Source of the DNA: Salinarimonas sp052380005
GTDB taxonomy: Bacteria; Pseudomonadota; Alphaproteobacteria; Rhizobiales; Beijerinckiaceae
Strand: one strand, 5' to 3'
Assembly: GCA_052380005.1 (NCBI GenBank)
Contig: JBQTCJ010000004.1
DNA length: 64,000 nucleotides
The notes under the pieces were generated by a model. It saw only the letters and a list, made by a program, of their open reading frames with translations, did no database searches and was not told the origin of the DNA. Every line of letters starts with the position of its first letter. Position 1 is the stretch's first letter. Below, piece after piece: positions 15,530-23,720 of the stretch. A program made the position numbers and the translations under genes.

Positions 15530-16149
15530 CGGGCTTCCTCCTCACCGTCCGCAAGCGTGGCATCCTCAACCGCACCCGAGCCCGCGACGTCACGCGAGAC
15601 GAGCGCCGGGGGCTCGGCATCGGCCCGGACGTTCCCGCCGTGGGGCTCGAGCTGGCGACATGCGGCGAGACGATCTCCGTCGTCGCGCCCGCCGCGCACC
15701 ACGTCGACCGCGAGGCGATCGTCGAGCCCGTCGCGATCCTCGGCACCGGCTTCCGGCATCGGCCGAGCGAGGCGCGCCGCTACATGGGCGCCGTGGTCGC
15801 GCTGGCGAGCCTCCCGGATGCGGCGCTCGCCGAGATCGCCGAGAAGCTCACCGGGCGCGTCACCGGGTGCGAGAAGGCTCGCGCGGGGCGCTGCGACTGC
15901 GCGTCTCGACACGCCCCGCTCGCCGTCGCGCTCGCCGCCGCGGCCGGTCCCTGGAGCGCGGTCGCACAGGACAGCATGGGCCGCGCCGCCGGCCTGGAGC
16001 GCAGCCCGAAGAGCGCCGCTGTCTCCGAACAGGTCGACGTCGCCCGCGGCGCCATCGCCGCCATCGTCCGGGCGCGCAAGCCCATTCAGGCCGTCCACCG
16101 CGCCCCGGCATGGTCCGGAGCCGCGGCGATGAGCGAGGCGCGCCGATGA
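15526..16149 (+). CDS. Unknown 207-aa phage protein
   Basis: The start is GTG 15526, overlapping the fibre stop; the end overlaps the tape-measure ATG (16146-16149). The N-terminal part is basic (RKRGILNRTRARDVTRDERR), the middle has CEKARAGRCDCASRH with three cysteines and a histidine, and the C-terminal part is helical. I recognise no family. Tight coupling to fibre and tape-measure genes suggests a structural or assembly role. The Cys/His cluster could bind a metal. Confidence 0.6.
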   Translation: MTGFLLTVRKRGILNRTRARDVTRDERRGLGIGPDVPAVGLELATCGETISVVAPAAHHVDREAIVEPVAILGTGFRHRPSEARRYMGAVVALASLPDAALAEIAEKLTGRVTGCEKARAGRCDCASRHAPLAVALAAAAGPWSAVAQDSMGRAAGLERSPKSAAVSEQVDVARGAIAAIVRARKPIQAVHRAPAWSGAAAMSEARR

Positions 16150-18338
16150 GCACGATCGTCGAGGAAATCGTCGCGCTGTTCGGCGTGCGCGTGGAGGGCG
16201 AAGGCGACCTTCGCCGCTTCCGCGACTCGCTCCGGGAGACGGGGCAGGCGATCACGAACGTCGGCAGGGGCCTCACCGCGGGCGTCACCGTGCCGCTGAT
16301 GGGCATGGCCGGCCTCATCGCCAACGTGGCCGGTGACTTCGAAGCTTCGATGAACAGGGTCGGCGCGGCGCTCGGCGCGAGCGAGGCCGAATTCGACGCG
16401 CTCGAGGCGGCGGCCCGGGACATGGGTGCCACGACGCAATTCAGCGCGACGGAGGCCGCGGACGCGATCGAGGTTCTCGCGAAGAATGGCCGGAACGCCG
16501 CACAGATCCTCGGCGGCGAGCTGGAGGGAAGCCTCACGCTCGCGGCGGCGACGTCATCCGACCTCGCGCAGGCCGCCGACGTCGTGACCGACGTCATGCT
16601 CCAGTTCGGCAAGACGAGTGAGGACACCGGCGACGTCGTGGACGGTATCGCGGGCGTCCTCTTCGCATCGAAGCTCGACTTCAACGACTACACCCTCGCG
16701 CTCGCGCAGGCCGGCGGCGCGGCCGGTGCGCTGGGCATGTCCTTCGACGACTTCAACGCATCGATCGCCGCGACGTCGTCTCTATTTGCGAGCGGATCGG
16801 ACGCCGGCACGTCGTTCAAGACCTTCATCCAGCGCTTGGTGCCTCAGACCGCCGAGGCCGAGGCAGCGATGCGGCAATTTGGGCTCGAGTTCTACGACGC
16901 CGCCGGCAACATGAAGAGCGCCGAGGAGATCGCGCAGGAGCTCCAGGACGGGCTCGGCGGGCTCTCGGATGCGGCGAAGAACGAGGCGCTGACGACGATC
17001 TTCGGATCGGACGCCATGCGCACCGCCGTGGGCTACATGGACGCCGGCGCCGAGGGCATCCGCGCGATCAAGGCGGCGATGGACGAGATCTCCGCCGCCG
17101 AGCAAGCCGCGGCCCGCATGGAGGGCTTCAACGGCCAAATGAAGGCCATGGCGTCGGCGTTCGAAGCTGTTCAGCTCGCTCTCGCGGATACCGGCATCCT
17201 CCAGGCGTTCACGGACGTCGTCACGAAGATCTCGGAGATCCTGCGCGCGATCGCGGACGTCAACCCGGAGATCCTGAAATTCGGCGTCATGGTCGCGGGC
17301 GCTGCGGCCGTGATCGGCCCGGCGCTCATCGTGCTCGGGGCGATGACGACGGCGCTCGCGGGCCTCACCTGGCCCATCCTCGCCGCCGTCGTGGCGTTCG
17401 GGGCGCTCACCGCGGCCGTGGTGAAGTTCTGGCCCGAGATCAAGGAGGCCTTCGACAACGTCAAGGCCATCTTCGACGAAGGCGGGCTCGAGGCGGTGTT
17501 CGCTGCCGCCAAGGATCGGATCCTCGCTTTCTGGGAAGGGACGGACTGGACTACGCTCGGCACGGCGATCGCGGCCGGCATCGGTGCGGGAATGGCAGGG
17601 GCAGGTGAGTGGATCGCCGAATGGGTGTCCGGGCTCACCGCGCAGATTCAGGCCGTGGACTGGACTCAGGTCGGCGCATCGGTTGCGCAGGCCATGCTCG
17701 CCGGCATCGACTTCATCGCGCAGCTCTTCGACAGCATGTCGACGTCCGCCGGCGGCGCAGACTGGGCCGCGATCGGCGCGATCATCGTGGCCGGGTTGCT
17801 CGCGATCGGTGGGGCCGTCCGGGACTTCGTCAACGGCTTCTTCGAAGAGATGTCCGTCGCTTTCGGCGAGGTGGACTGGACGGCGCTCGGCGTCACGATC
17901 GGAACCGGGATCTTCGAAGGGCTCAAGTCGCTCGGCGGTTCCATCGCCTCGTGGTTCCGATCGCTTTTCCCCGATCCGCGCTCGTGGTTCGGATTCGGCG
18001 GCGGCGGCGGCGGTGGCGACGCCGAGCCCGCGGTGGACGGCGCCCGCGCGGCGGGCGGCCCGGTCCGCGGCGGCGGGACCTACCTCGTTGGCGAGCGCGG
18101 TCCCGAGCTGTTCACGCCCGGCGGTTCCGGCTTCGTCACCCCACACGACCGCAGCATGGAAGCCATCGCCGGCATGGCGCGGTCGGCCGCGGTGCACAAC
18201 GACTACTCGACGAGGGTCGGAGACATCCATGTGCACGCTCCGACGCGCGAGGCCGGCGACATCGGCCGGACGGTGCGCGCGGCGATCGATGACACGCGAG
18301 CGTTCGGGCGCAACGCGCCGGCGCCCGCGACACCGTGA
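16146..18338 (+). CDS. Phage tail tape-measure protein
   Basis: This 730-aa protein has the TP901-type tape-measure core: ITNVGRGLTAGVTVPLMGMAG near residue 35-55, then SEAEFDALEAAARDMGATTQF, MLQFG and LDFNDYTLALAQAGGAAGA. A hydrophobic region at about 375-425 matches the transmembrane segments of such proteins, repeated DWTQVG/DWAAIG/DWTALG segments follow, and the C-terminus has a Gly-rich linker and the GGTYLVGERGPELFTPG motif common at the end of tape measures. It sets tail length and helps DNA entry. Its presence implies descent from a long-tailed siphovirus-like phage. Tail tube and chaperone genes that usually precede it are missing. Confidence 0.92.
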   Translation: MSTIVEEIVALFGVRVEGEGDLRRFRDSLRETGQAITNVGRGLTAGVTVPLMGMAGLIANVAGDFEASMNRVGAALGASEAEFDALEAAARDMGATTQFSATEAADAIEVLAKNGRNAAQILGGELEGSLTLAAATSSDLAQAADVVTDVMLQFGKTSEDTGDVVDGIAGVLFASKLDFNDYTLALAQAGGAAGALGMSFDDFNASIAATSSLFASGSDAGTSFKTFIQRLVPQTAEAEAAMRQFGLEFYDAAGNMKSAEEIAQELQDGLGGLSDAAKNEALTTIFGSDAMRTAVGYMDAGAEGIRAIKAAMDEISAAEQAAARMEGFNGQMKAMASAFEAVQLALADTGILQAFTDVVTKISEILRAIADVNPEILKFGVMVAGAAAVIGPALIVLGAMTTALAGLTWPILAAVVAFGALTAAVVKFWPEIKEAFDNVKAIFDEGGLEAVFAAAKDRILAFWEGTDWTTLGTAIAAGIGAGMAGAGEWIAEWVSGLTAQIQAVDWTQVGASVAQAMLAGIDFIAQLFDSMSTSAGGADWAAIGAIIVAGLLAIGGAVRDFVNGFFEEMSVAFGEVDWTALGVTIGTGIFEGLKSLGGSIASWFRSLFPDPRSWFGFGGGGGGGDAEPAVDGARAAGGPVRGGGTYLVGERGPELFTPGGSGFVTPHDRSMEAIAGMARSAAVHNDYSTRVGDIHVHAPTREAGDIGRTVRAAIDDTRAFGRNAPAPATP

Positions 18339-18348
18339 GGGGGCGAGG

Positions 18349-18828
18349 ATGATCATCGCCACGGCAGCCGTGCGCCGCGAGATCCGAAACGGCGGGCTCG
18401 ACGCGATCGAACGGCGCCTGCGCGCAGCGAAGAGCGCGCCGAACGCGGTCGCCGTGGGGCTTCCGCGGGGCTCCGATCCCGAGCAGCTGATGAAACTGAC
18501 CTACTCGGAATTCGGTACGTCGCGCCAACCCGAGCGGCCCGCATTCCGCAACGCCATGCGCGACGGCCGCGCCCGCTACATGCGCCTTCTCGGCCGATCG
18601 CTGGAGGGCCTCTTGCTGGGCACGACGTCGCTCCCCACCGCTCTCAACCGGCTGGGCATCCTGGCGACGGGTGACGTCCAGCAGAGCATCACCGACCTGC
18701 GCGACCCGCCGAACGCACCCTCGACGATCGCGGCGAAGGGCTCGTCGAATCCGCTCGTCGACACGGGCGCCATGCGCCAGGCCATCACGCACGAGGTGCG
18801 GCGGCATTCTTGGGGAGGCGGCTCATGA
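18349..18828 (+). CDS. HK97 gp10/Mu gpG-like tail-completion protein
   Basis: The 159-aa protein has TYSEFGTSRQPERPAFRNAM in the middle and SITDLRDPPNAPSTIAAKG followed by NPLVDTGAMRQAI near the C-terminus, which is the usual signature of phage head-tail connector/tail-completion proteins of the HK97 gp10 and Mu virion-morphogenesis groups. They join tail terminator to the head completion ring. In complete phages this gene lies before the tail tube and tape measure, so its position after the tape measure here is unusual. The start follows the motif GGGGGCGAGG; the stop overlaps the next ATG. Confidence 0.75.
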   Translation: MIIATAAVRREIRNGGLDAIERRLRAAKSAPNAVAVGLPRGSDPEQLMKLTYSEFGTSRQPERPAFRNAMRDGRARYMRLLGRSLEGLLLGTTSLPTALNRLGILATGDVQQSITDLRDPPNAPSTIAAKGSSNPLVDTGAMRQAITHEVRRHSWGGGS

Positions 18829-19076
18829 TGACGCTCGCCCTTCCCGAGAGCCCCGCCGAGCTGCGCGCACTCGCCGCCCGCCTTCGCCGGCAATCGGACC
18901 CCGGCCGGACGATCGCCCTCGCGCTGATCATCCGCGACGCGATCACCGCCGCCACCGTGGCCCGTCCCGACGCCGAGCGCGGCTTCCTCGACTATGCCGC
19001 GGGCTACCTCGACGGGCTCGCGGAAGCGACGGAGGCGGCGTTCTTCGCCCCGCCTGCGGATGCGACGCGCCACTGA
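18825..19076 (+). CDS. Unknown 83-aa phage protein
   Basis: ATG 18825 overlaps the preceding stop. The small helical protein (LALPESPAELRALAARLRRQ, then ERGFLDYAAGYLDGLAEATEAAFF) has no recognised domain. It is the first of several short genes between the structural block and the regulatory genes. Confidence 0.55.
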   Translation: MMTLALPESPAELRALAARLRRQSDPGRTIALALIIRDAITAATVARPDAERGFLDYAAGYLDGLAEATEAAFFAPPADATRH

Positions 19077-19105
19077 CGATTTGCACGATTATCGGGAGCA
19101 ATGCC

Positions 19106-19405
19106 GTGACGAAGGACCTCGCAGAACGGATCGCACAGGCCACCGCCGTCGCGCTCGCCGCCGTCGAGATCGCCGCGCTCGCCGAGAGCATCCGCGTCGA
19201 GGCCGAGGATCTTGCGAAGCAAGCCGCACAGGATCGGCGTCTCGCCGCCGACGAACGCGAGGAACACGCGTTCCGGGCGCGCGCACGCGAGCGCGCCGAC
19301 ATCCTGGCGTGGCGCGCGCGGATGCTCACCGACGCCATCCCCACGCTGCGCGTCGCCTACGACGCCGCGCGCGACGCCACCACGCCCGCGGCGCTCGCCG
19401 CCTGA
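19106..19405 (+). CDS. Unknown 99-aa helical protein
   Basis: GTG 19106 is chosen because GGGAG lies 7 bases upstream and the ATG at 19101 is in another frame. The whole protein is Ala/Glu/Arg-rich and predicted to be helical (AQATAVALAAVEIAALAESI, then DERE and ARERADIL segments). No family recognised. The helical bias could fit a scaffold-like or DNA-associated accessory. Confidence 0.55.
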   Translation: MTKDLAERIAQATAVALAAVEIAALAESIRVEAEDLAKQAAQDRRLAADEREEHAFRARARERADILAWRARMLTDAIPTLRVAYDAARDATTPAALAA

Positions 19406-19421
19406 GAACGGAGACGCTCCG

Positions 19422-19976
19422 ATGTACCGCCGCCCCAACGGAACCGAATGCGACGCGACCGAAGCTCTCGACGGGCGCGGCGCGCTGCGCGACGGCTTCA
19501 CGATCGGCCGCCGCATGATGATGGCCGACGCCGCGCCGAGCTTCGCCGGCGACCGGCTCACCGTCGCCGACCTCGCGAAGGTCGGGAGCCTGCCGGCGAC
19601 GGTGCCGCCGGGCGTCGTGACCGAAGAGCTTCAGGATATCGCCCGCCGGCTTGCCGCCGTTCCGAACCGCGCCGAGGCCGAATCGATCATGCACGCGGTC
19701 GAGATCGCGCATGCCACGATCCGCGTGGGCCTCGAGCGGGATCGGCAATTCGCCGCCCGCGGTCAGATCGCCGGGACGCCCGCGGAGCTGGAAGCCGAGT
19801 TCCGCGGGAAGGAAGCCGCGCTCGCGTGGCTGGAGACGGTCCACAGCGTGCTCAAGGGCGCGACGCAGGGTCTCCGGGACGCACGGCACGCGGACGCCAC
19901 GACGATCGCGCAGGCCCGCGCGGATGCCGCCTACGACGCCGGCCGCGACGACCTGTCGAACGCCTGGCGCCGCTGA
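19422..19976 (+). CDS. Unknown 184-aa phage protein
   Basis: This gene starts at ATG 19422 after GAACGGAGACG. The protein has GFTIGRRMMMADAAPSFAGD near residues 25-45 and a helical C-terminal half with EAESIMHAVEIAHATIRVGL and EFRGKEAALAWLETVHSVLK. No domain was recognised. It has its own ribosome binding site, in contrast to the coupled genes upstream. Confidence 0.55.
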   Translation: MYRRPNGTECDATEALDGRGALRDGFTIGRRMMMADAAPSFAGDRLTVADLAKVGSLPATVPPGVVTEELQDIARRLAAVPNRAEAESIMHAVEIAHATIRVGLERDRQFAARGQIAGTPAELEAEFRGKEAALAWLETVHSVLKGATQGLRDARHADATTIAQARADAAYDAGRDDLSNAWRR

Positions 19977-20002
19977 TCACCCGAACCACAGGAGACCCCA
20001 CC

Positions 20003-20689
20003 ATGACCACGACCCCGATTTCCGACCGCATCGCCGCCATCCTCACGGCGAGCTCGCCCACCGCCGAAGACGTGCGCGACGTCCTGCAGGCCGCCCGCGG
20101 CGAAGCCGCCCGGCTCGCCGGCCTCAAGGACAAGCTCCGGGCGATGGCGATGCACCCGACGACGCCCGCCGCCGAGGTGAAGGCGGCGCGCGCGAAGATC
20201 GCCGATGCCGACTTCGACGCCGAGCGTCTCGTGGTCGCCGTCCAGGCGCTCGAGTCCGCGCTCGCCCGCGCCGAGGCGCGCGAGGCCGAGGCCGCACGTC
20301 TCGCCGCCTACGAGGCCGCGCTCGCCGAGCGGGACGCCGCGGCGGAAGAGCTGCGCAAGGTCTACCCGGAGGCCGCGCAGCGCATCGCCAAGGCCCTCGC
20401 GCGGGTCGCGGCGAGCGACGCCGAGGTGTCCCGCATCAATCGCGAGGCCCGGCCGGACGGCAAGCCGTGGATCGCCCCCGTCGAGACCGTCGTGCGCGGC
20501 GTGACCGAGAACGGCGCGGTGCTCAACGCGGACGGGACGCCGAGCGTCAACCGCGCATCCACGCTCGTCGACGCCGTGAACCTCCCGGCGCTCGACGCCG
20601 CCGACGTGGTGAAGGTCGGGAGCCCGGCCGCGTTCTTCTGGCGCAAGGGCTCGAAGGGCACGAGCGCCGCCTCGGCCGTCGCCGCCTGA
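20003..20689 (+). CDS. Unknown 228-aa coiled-coil protein
   Basis: The gene has a strong ribosome binding site (CAGGAG, 11 bases before ATG 20003). Residues about 40-135 are a long Ala/Glu/Arg helix likely to form a coiled coil (VQALESALARAEAREAEAAR). The C-terminal part is different, with NADGTPSVNRASTLVDAVNL and a final GSPAAFFWRKGSKG. A scaffold-like or structural phage protein is one possibility; no family was recognised. A hairpin downstream (20848-20881) may end the transcript. Confidence 0.55.
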   Translation: MTTTPISDRIAAILTASSPTAEDVRDVLQAARGEAARLAGLKDKLRAMAMHPTTPAAEVKAARAKIADADFDAERLVVAVQALESALARAEAREAEAARLAAYEAALAERDAAAEELRKVYPEAAQRIAKALARVAASDAEVSRINREARPDGKPWIAPVETVVRGVTENGAVLNADGTPSVNRASTLVDAVNLPALDAADVVKVGSPAAFFWRKGSKGTSAASAVAA

Positions 20690-20847
20690 TCACGAGATCG
20701 GCGTGCGGATCGAATCGGTTCGTGCGCCGTGGCGTCCCCGGTCGGGTTTCAGATGCGCTCGCCGGGGGCGCCTCCACAGGTCGCGCGGGTCCCGGGTCCA
20801 GGGGTCTCCGCCCGCGCGCGCCGGGCGTGTCATGGCGCCCCGGCAAG

Positions 20848-20881
20848 GGCCGTCCCGGTGTGAGGGTGCGTCGGGACGGCC
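20848..20881. terminator. Hairpin in the 212-base gap after 20689
   Basis: GGCCGTCCC (20848-20856) pairs perfectly with GGGACGGCC (20873-20881) around a 16-nt loop; TCCCCTTCC follows. The rest of the gap 20690-20901 is GC-rich with no gene seen. It could act as a weak terminator or as an operator for the next small genes. Confidence 0.35.
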
Positions 20882-20901
20882 TCCCCTTCCACGAGAGCAC
20901 G

Positions 20902-21144
20902 ATGACGCCAGCCGAGGCCCGCCGGATCGTTGCCGCCGCGGTCGAGCGCGAGGCGGACCGGCTGCGATCCCAGGCGCGGGACGTCGAGACCGCGGCGCTT
21001 CTCGCCTACGCCGCCCGGCGAGCGGGTGAAGCCGCCACCCTCGCGCTCGTGCTCTCCGAAGATCGGCCCCGTGCCGATGCCCGCGCGTCCGGCCCGACGC
21101 CTCATGCAGAGGCCGCGCCGGGCGCGCCTTCCCCGTCACCATGA
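20902..21144 (+). CDS. Unknown 80-aa phage protein
   Basis: ATG 20902 gives a helical N-terminal half (MTPAEARRIVAAAVEREADR, then AALLAYAARRAGEAATLALV) and a Pro/Ala-rich tail. The stop overlaps the next ATG (21141-21144), so it is co-translated with the regulator-like protein. No family recognised. Confidence 0.5.
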   Translation: MTPAEARRIVAAAVEREADRLRSQARDVETAALLAYAARRAGEAATLALVLSEDRPRADARASGPTPHAEAAPGAPSPSP

Positions 21145-21443
21145 TGATCATGAGGAACCCCGCCATGCCCCGCGCCGCCGCCATCCCCGAAGACGACTAT
21201 GTGCCCCCCGCGCTGGAGCAGTTCGCCGCCGCTCTCGTGCTGCTCGGCTGGGACGTGAAGCGCGTCGCCGCGGAAGCCGGCATCCCCGTTGCCCGCGCGC
21301 GCCGAGCCCTCGCCGGCGATGAGAGCGGGAAGAGCGTGGGGGATCGCCGCGTCATCGCCCGATCGCTTCGCGGCGTCCACGTCGAGTTCATCCCCGCGGC
21401 CGGGCGGTTCGGCCCTGGCGTTCGCACCGTCGCTCGCGGATAG
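21141..21443 (+). CDS. Small HTH-type phage regulator
   Basis: The 100-aa protein has a central helix-turn-helix-like segment (DVKRVAAEAGIPVARARRAL) and ends with VHVEFIPAAGRFGPGVRTV. This C-terminal ending is close to the VEFI-GGGPGVRL tail found on many small XRE/Cro-type regulators of alphaproteobacterial phages. The start could be ATG 21141, or a later ATG at 21144/21165. A Cro- or CI-like control role in the element is likely, but the helix-turn-helix is divergent. Confidence 0.5.
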   Translation: MMIMRNPAMPRAAAIPEDDYVPPALEQFAAALVLLGWDVKRVAAEAGIPVARARRALAGDESGKSVGDRRVIARSLRGVHVEFIPAAGRFGPGVRTVARG

Positions 21444-21462
21444 CCCCGCGACGGGCCTGCAG

Positions 21463-21684
21463 TCAATTTCGCCACGACTGTCCAAGTGCGTCATCGAACC
21501 AATGCTCGACGTCGTATCTCACGCCTGCGCGACTTCGGAACCGCAAGTATTCAGGGTGCCTGTCCGTTATCCACTCGTAAAACGAAGTGAAACTCGGATG
21601 CTCTTCCGGCACGAGCCTCCGCTCGCTCGCCCAGACGCTTACGAGTGACATGATCGCTTGCTTGCATTCGTCACGTGTGGGCAT
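21463..21684 (-). CDS. Unknown 73-aa protein in RHH operon
   Basis: ATG 21684 overlaps the stop of the upstream ribbon-helix-helix gene (ATGA on the minus strand), so the two are a coupled pair. The protein is aromatic-rich, with SFTSFYEWITDRHPEYLRFR and VRYDVEHWFDDALGQSWRN, and resembles a family of short uncharacterised proteins in related bacteria. The pairing with an RHH protein is the layout of type II toxin-antitoxin loci, but no known toxin fold is visible and the order could equally be regulator plus effector. Confidence 0.65.
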   Translation of the reverse strand: MPTRDECKQAIMSLVSVWASERRLVPEEHPSFTSFYEWITDRHPEYLRFRSRAGVRYDVEHWFDDALGQSWRN

Positions 21685-21893
21685 CAGCGCTTCGACCCTT
21701 GATCGGCGAACCCGCGCTCGCGCAGCCACTCCCCAAGGGCGCGGCGGATCATCTCCGGGCGCGACGGCTTCGGGTCCGGCTGCGAAGACAGGGCGACGTC
21801 GAGGGGCGCGAGCATGTCCGGCGGGACGCGCACCGTGATCGGCGTTGCATCCACCCGCGGGCGACCGCCTCGGCTCTTCGGTGTTTCCGACAT
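21684..21893 (-). CDS. Ribbon-helix-helix DNA-binding protein
   Basis: ATG 21893 gives 69 aa; a TTG 6 bases upstream is less likely. The N-terminus has GGRPRVDATPITVRVPPDML, a beta-strand and helix typical of CopG/Arc-like ribbon-helix-helix proteins, followed by SRPEMIRRALGEWLRERGF as the second helix. Such proteins repress their own promoters and are often antitoxins. It is divergent from 22007 and its start codon overlaps the -35 box of the plus-strand promoter, so it probably controls both directions. Confidence 0.75.
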   Translation of the reverse strand: MSETPKSRGGRPRVDATPITVRVPPDMLAPLDVALSSQPDPKPSRPEMIRRALGEWLRERGFADQGSKR

Positions 21894-21921
21894 TGACAAC
21901 CTGCTTTCTCGTGGCTAGGTT
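21893..21921 (+). promoter_or_regulatory. Sigma70-type promoter with overlapping inverted repeat
   Basis: TTGACA (21893-21898), a 17-base spacer and TAGGTT (21916-21921) form a good promoter for the gene at 22007. AACCT (21898-21902) and AGGTT (21917-21921) are inverted repeats spanning spacer and -10 box, a likely operator for the RHH protein encoded next to it on the other strand. Confidence 0.65.
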
Positions 21922-22006
21922 TACGATGTCAGAAACGACGCGGGCTGACAAGGTGCTCGCAACACCCCGCCAGCCCTGACCACACACGATCCGTAGGAGA
22001 TCACGC

Positions 22007-22996
22007 ATGGCTACCTCGACCGATACCACACCCGCCGCCCCGCGCGGCATCGATCCGCAACTCGCCTTCCAGGTCCTTCCCGCGGTGGGGACGCTCCCGC
22101 CGTTCACGCTCGGCGGCGTGGCCCGCAAGCCCGACGAGAGCCCGATCATCGCCCTCGCGAAGGCATGGAAGGTCGAGCACGCCCGCGGGCGCCTGGCGAT
22201 CGCCGAGGCCGGCGACGACACCGACGATCTCGTCGACGCCATCGATGCCCGCCTGAAGGCGATCGAACAGGCGATGGCGAGCGTCGAGCCTTGCGACGGG
22301 GCGGACGTGGCGGCGCTCCTCGACACCGCCATCGCGCTCGTCGACAGCATGCGCGGGTGCCTGCGCGACAGTGACGTGACCGACGACCGTCTCCGGCCGC
22401 TCATCGTCGCCGCCCGCCGCGGTGCACACAATCTCGACAGGTTCCTCCCGCCAGCCGGCGAGCCGTCCTATCGCGACGTGCTCGCCGAGCGCGTCAAGAA
22501 GGCCGGCCGCAAGCCGCTGGCGCAGGTGCTCGACGAGCTCGCGCGCAACACCGCCGCCGAGGAAGACGCCCGCCTGGAGCGCGTGCGCAACCGCGAGGAC
22601 AGCCGCTACCCCACGGAGTACGAAGCCCTTCGCGTGGTGCAAGCACGCCTCGGCGATCTCCCGCGCCGCGTCGAGGTGATCTCCGATCCGAAGCATCTTC
22701 TCGCCGTGATCGAAGGCATGAACCTCGCGGCCGAGACGCTCCACACGCCCATCGGCATGTGCGTCGGCGAGGCCAAGGTCATCGGCACCCACCACGTCGC
22801 GGCGACGATGCTCTCCGACCTGCAGGAGTTCCTCGACCACATCTGCTACACCGCTGAGGAGCGCCTGCATGCCTTGCATGAGGAAACGCTCGCCAGCGAG
22901 GCGCTGATCTCGCGTGCGGTGCGCCGGGAGAGCTGGGCCGAGGCGCGCCGTCTCATCGCCGAGATGGAGGCCGGCCATGCGCCCGTGGCCCGCTGA
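22007..22996 (+). CDS. Unknown 329-aa phage protein
   Basis: The gene has its own promoter at 21893-21921 and a GTAGGAGAT ribosome binding site. The protein has a Pro-rich N-terminus (PAVGTLPPFTLGG) and is otherwise helical and acidic, with EHARGRLAIAEAGDDTDDLV and LDELARNTAAEEDARLERVR; a central stretch has HLLAVIEGMNLAAETLHTPI. I recognise no enzyme motif. It is the largest gene in the right arm of the element and overlaps the next gene by 20 bases. Confidence 0.65.
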   Translation: MATSTDTTPAAPRGIDPQLAFQVLPAVGTLPPFTLGGVARKPDESPIIALAKAWKVEHARGRLAIAEAGDDTDDLVDAIDARLKAIEQAMASVEPCDGADVAALLDTAIALVDSMRGCLRDSDVTDDRLRPLIVAARRGAHNLDRFLPPAGEPSYRDVLAERVKKAGRKPLAQVLDELARNTAAEEDARLERVRNREDSRYPTEYEALRVVQARLGDLPRRVEVISDPKHLLAVIEGMNLAAETLHTPIGMCVGEAKVIGTHHVAATMLSDLQEFLDHICYTAEERLHALHEETLASEALISRAVRRESWAEARRLIAEMEAGHAPVAR

Positions 22997-23234
22997 TCTC
23001 GACCTCGACGCCCTCGCGCGTCCGATCGGTCCGGAGGTGCGCGCCCGCATCGAGGCGCACATCGAGCGCATGATGGCGGTTCTCGACGACCTGGACGGGG
23101 ACCCGGACACCGAGCCCTATCTCGCGGCGACGGTGTGTGAGGACTGCTACGGCTGCCACACGCCCGGCGACGATCGCGAGCACGAGGACGACTTCGAGCC
23201 GGACTGCGACCGCGAGCCTGAGGGCTACCTCTGA
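22977..23234 (+). CDS. Unknown 85-aa acidic phage protein
   Basis: This short protein begins inside the end of the previous gene and is strongly acidic at its C-terminus (GDDREHEDDFEPDCDREPEG). Residues about 50-65 have two closely spaced cysteine pairs (CEDCYGC), possibly a metal site. Short acidic tails ending in EPEG or similar are common in phage genes of related bacteria. Function unknown. Confidence 0.55.
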   Translation: MRPWPADLDLDALARPIGPEVRARIEAHIERMMAVLDDLDGDPDTEPYLAATVCEDCYGCHTPGDDREHEDDFEPDCDREPEGYL

Positions 23235-23251
23235 CGCAGACCTGTCACCCG

Positions 23252-23276
23252 CCCCGCCCGGCTCGCCGCGGCGGGG
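23252..23276 (+). terminator. Rho-independent terminator
   Basis: CCCCGCC (23252-23258) pairs with GGCGGGG (23270-23276); the inner CGGC/GCCG can extend the stem with one bulge. TTCTTCGTT follows directly. It probably ends the transcript of 22007-23234. Confidence 0.65.
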
Positions 23277-23290
23277 TTCTTCGTTGCGGG

Positions 23291-23707
23291 TGTCTCCTCA
23301 GTTCTGAGGACACCCCCATTCCTCAGATCTGAGGGCTCCCCGAACGTCTGCGCAAAATTGCGCGCACGTCGCATCCCCGCAGAATTGCGGGGATGTCCCA
23401 CCGGCCGAAAGGTATCTGCATGATACAGGTACCTTGCGCCTCCTTCATGCGAGACCTGCACCTCCGTCATGGAGGCGTCTCCGTTACGGGGATGCAGGTC
23501 CCGTGTCTCCGTTACGGGGCTCTCCCCAAATCTGGGGGCAGGTCTCCACGGTCGAAACGACCGCGCAGGTTCTCGCCGGATCGGGCGAAAACCCGATCTC
23601 CGTTGTCGTTACAGCAATGCAGGTCCGGGCGGTTATCCTGGGAATTTCCCAGATTCCGCTCCCCGAATCGGGGAGCAAATGCCCTTCCCGCGGGCATTCG
23701 CGAATGC
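23291..23707. repeat. Array of about 15 non-identical hairpins
   Basis: No gene is seen from 23235 to 23720. Instead there are consecutive palindromes with different stems and short, mostly AT-rich loops: 23295-23310, 23321-23334, 23350-23363, 23372-23395 (10-bp stem), 23412-23426, 23461-23475, 23481-23489, 23509-23517, 23524-23537, 23549-23563, 23579-23598, 23638-23652, 23658-23676 (8-bp stem), 23678-23698 and 23694-23707 (14-bp perfect palindrome). Loops include TT, AT, AA, GAAT, AATC, AAA, AAT and T. A linker word GCAGGT recurs at about 23494, 23538, 23565 and 23619. Since stems differ while architecture persists, structure rather than sequence seems to be kept. Confidence 0.8.
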
Positions 23708-23720
23708 GATGCAGGCGCCC

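Noticed and set aside
11177..18828. Gene transfer agent cluster
   Set aside because: The typical GTA order terminase-portal-protease-capsid-adaptor-tail is not present, and the region lies in an element with tRNA att sites and its own integrase.
23291..23707. Integron attC cluster or CRISPR-like array
   Set aside because: There are no RYYYAAC/GTTRRRY core sites, no gene cassettes, no integron integrase, and stems differ in sequence from one hairpin to the next.
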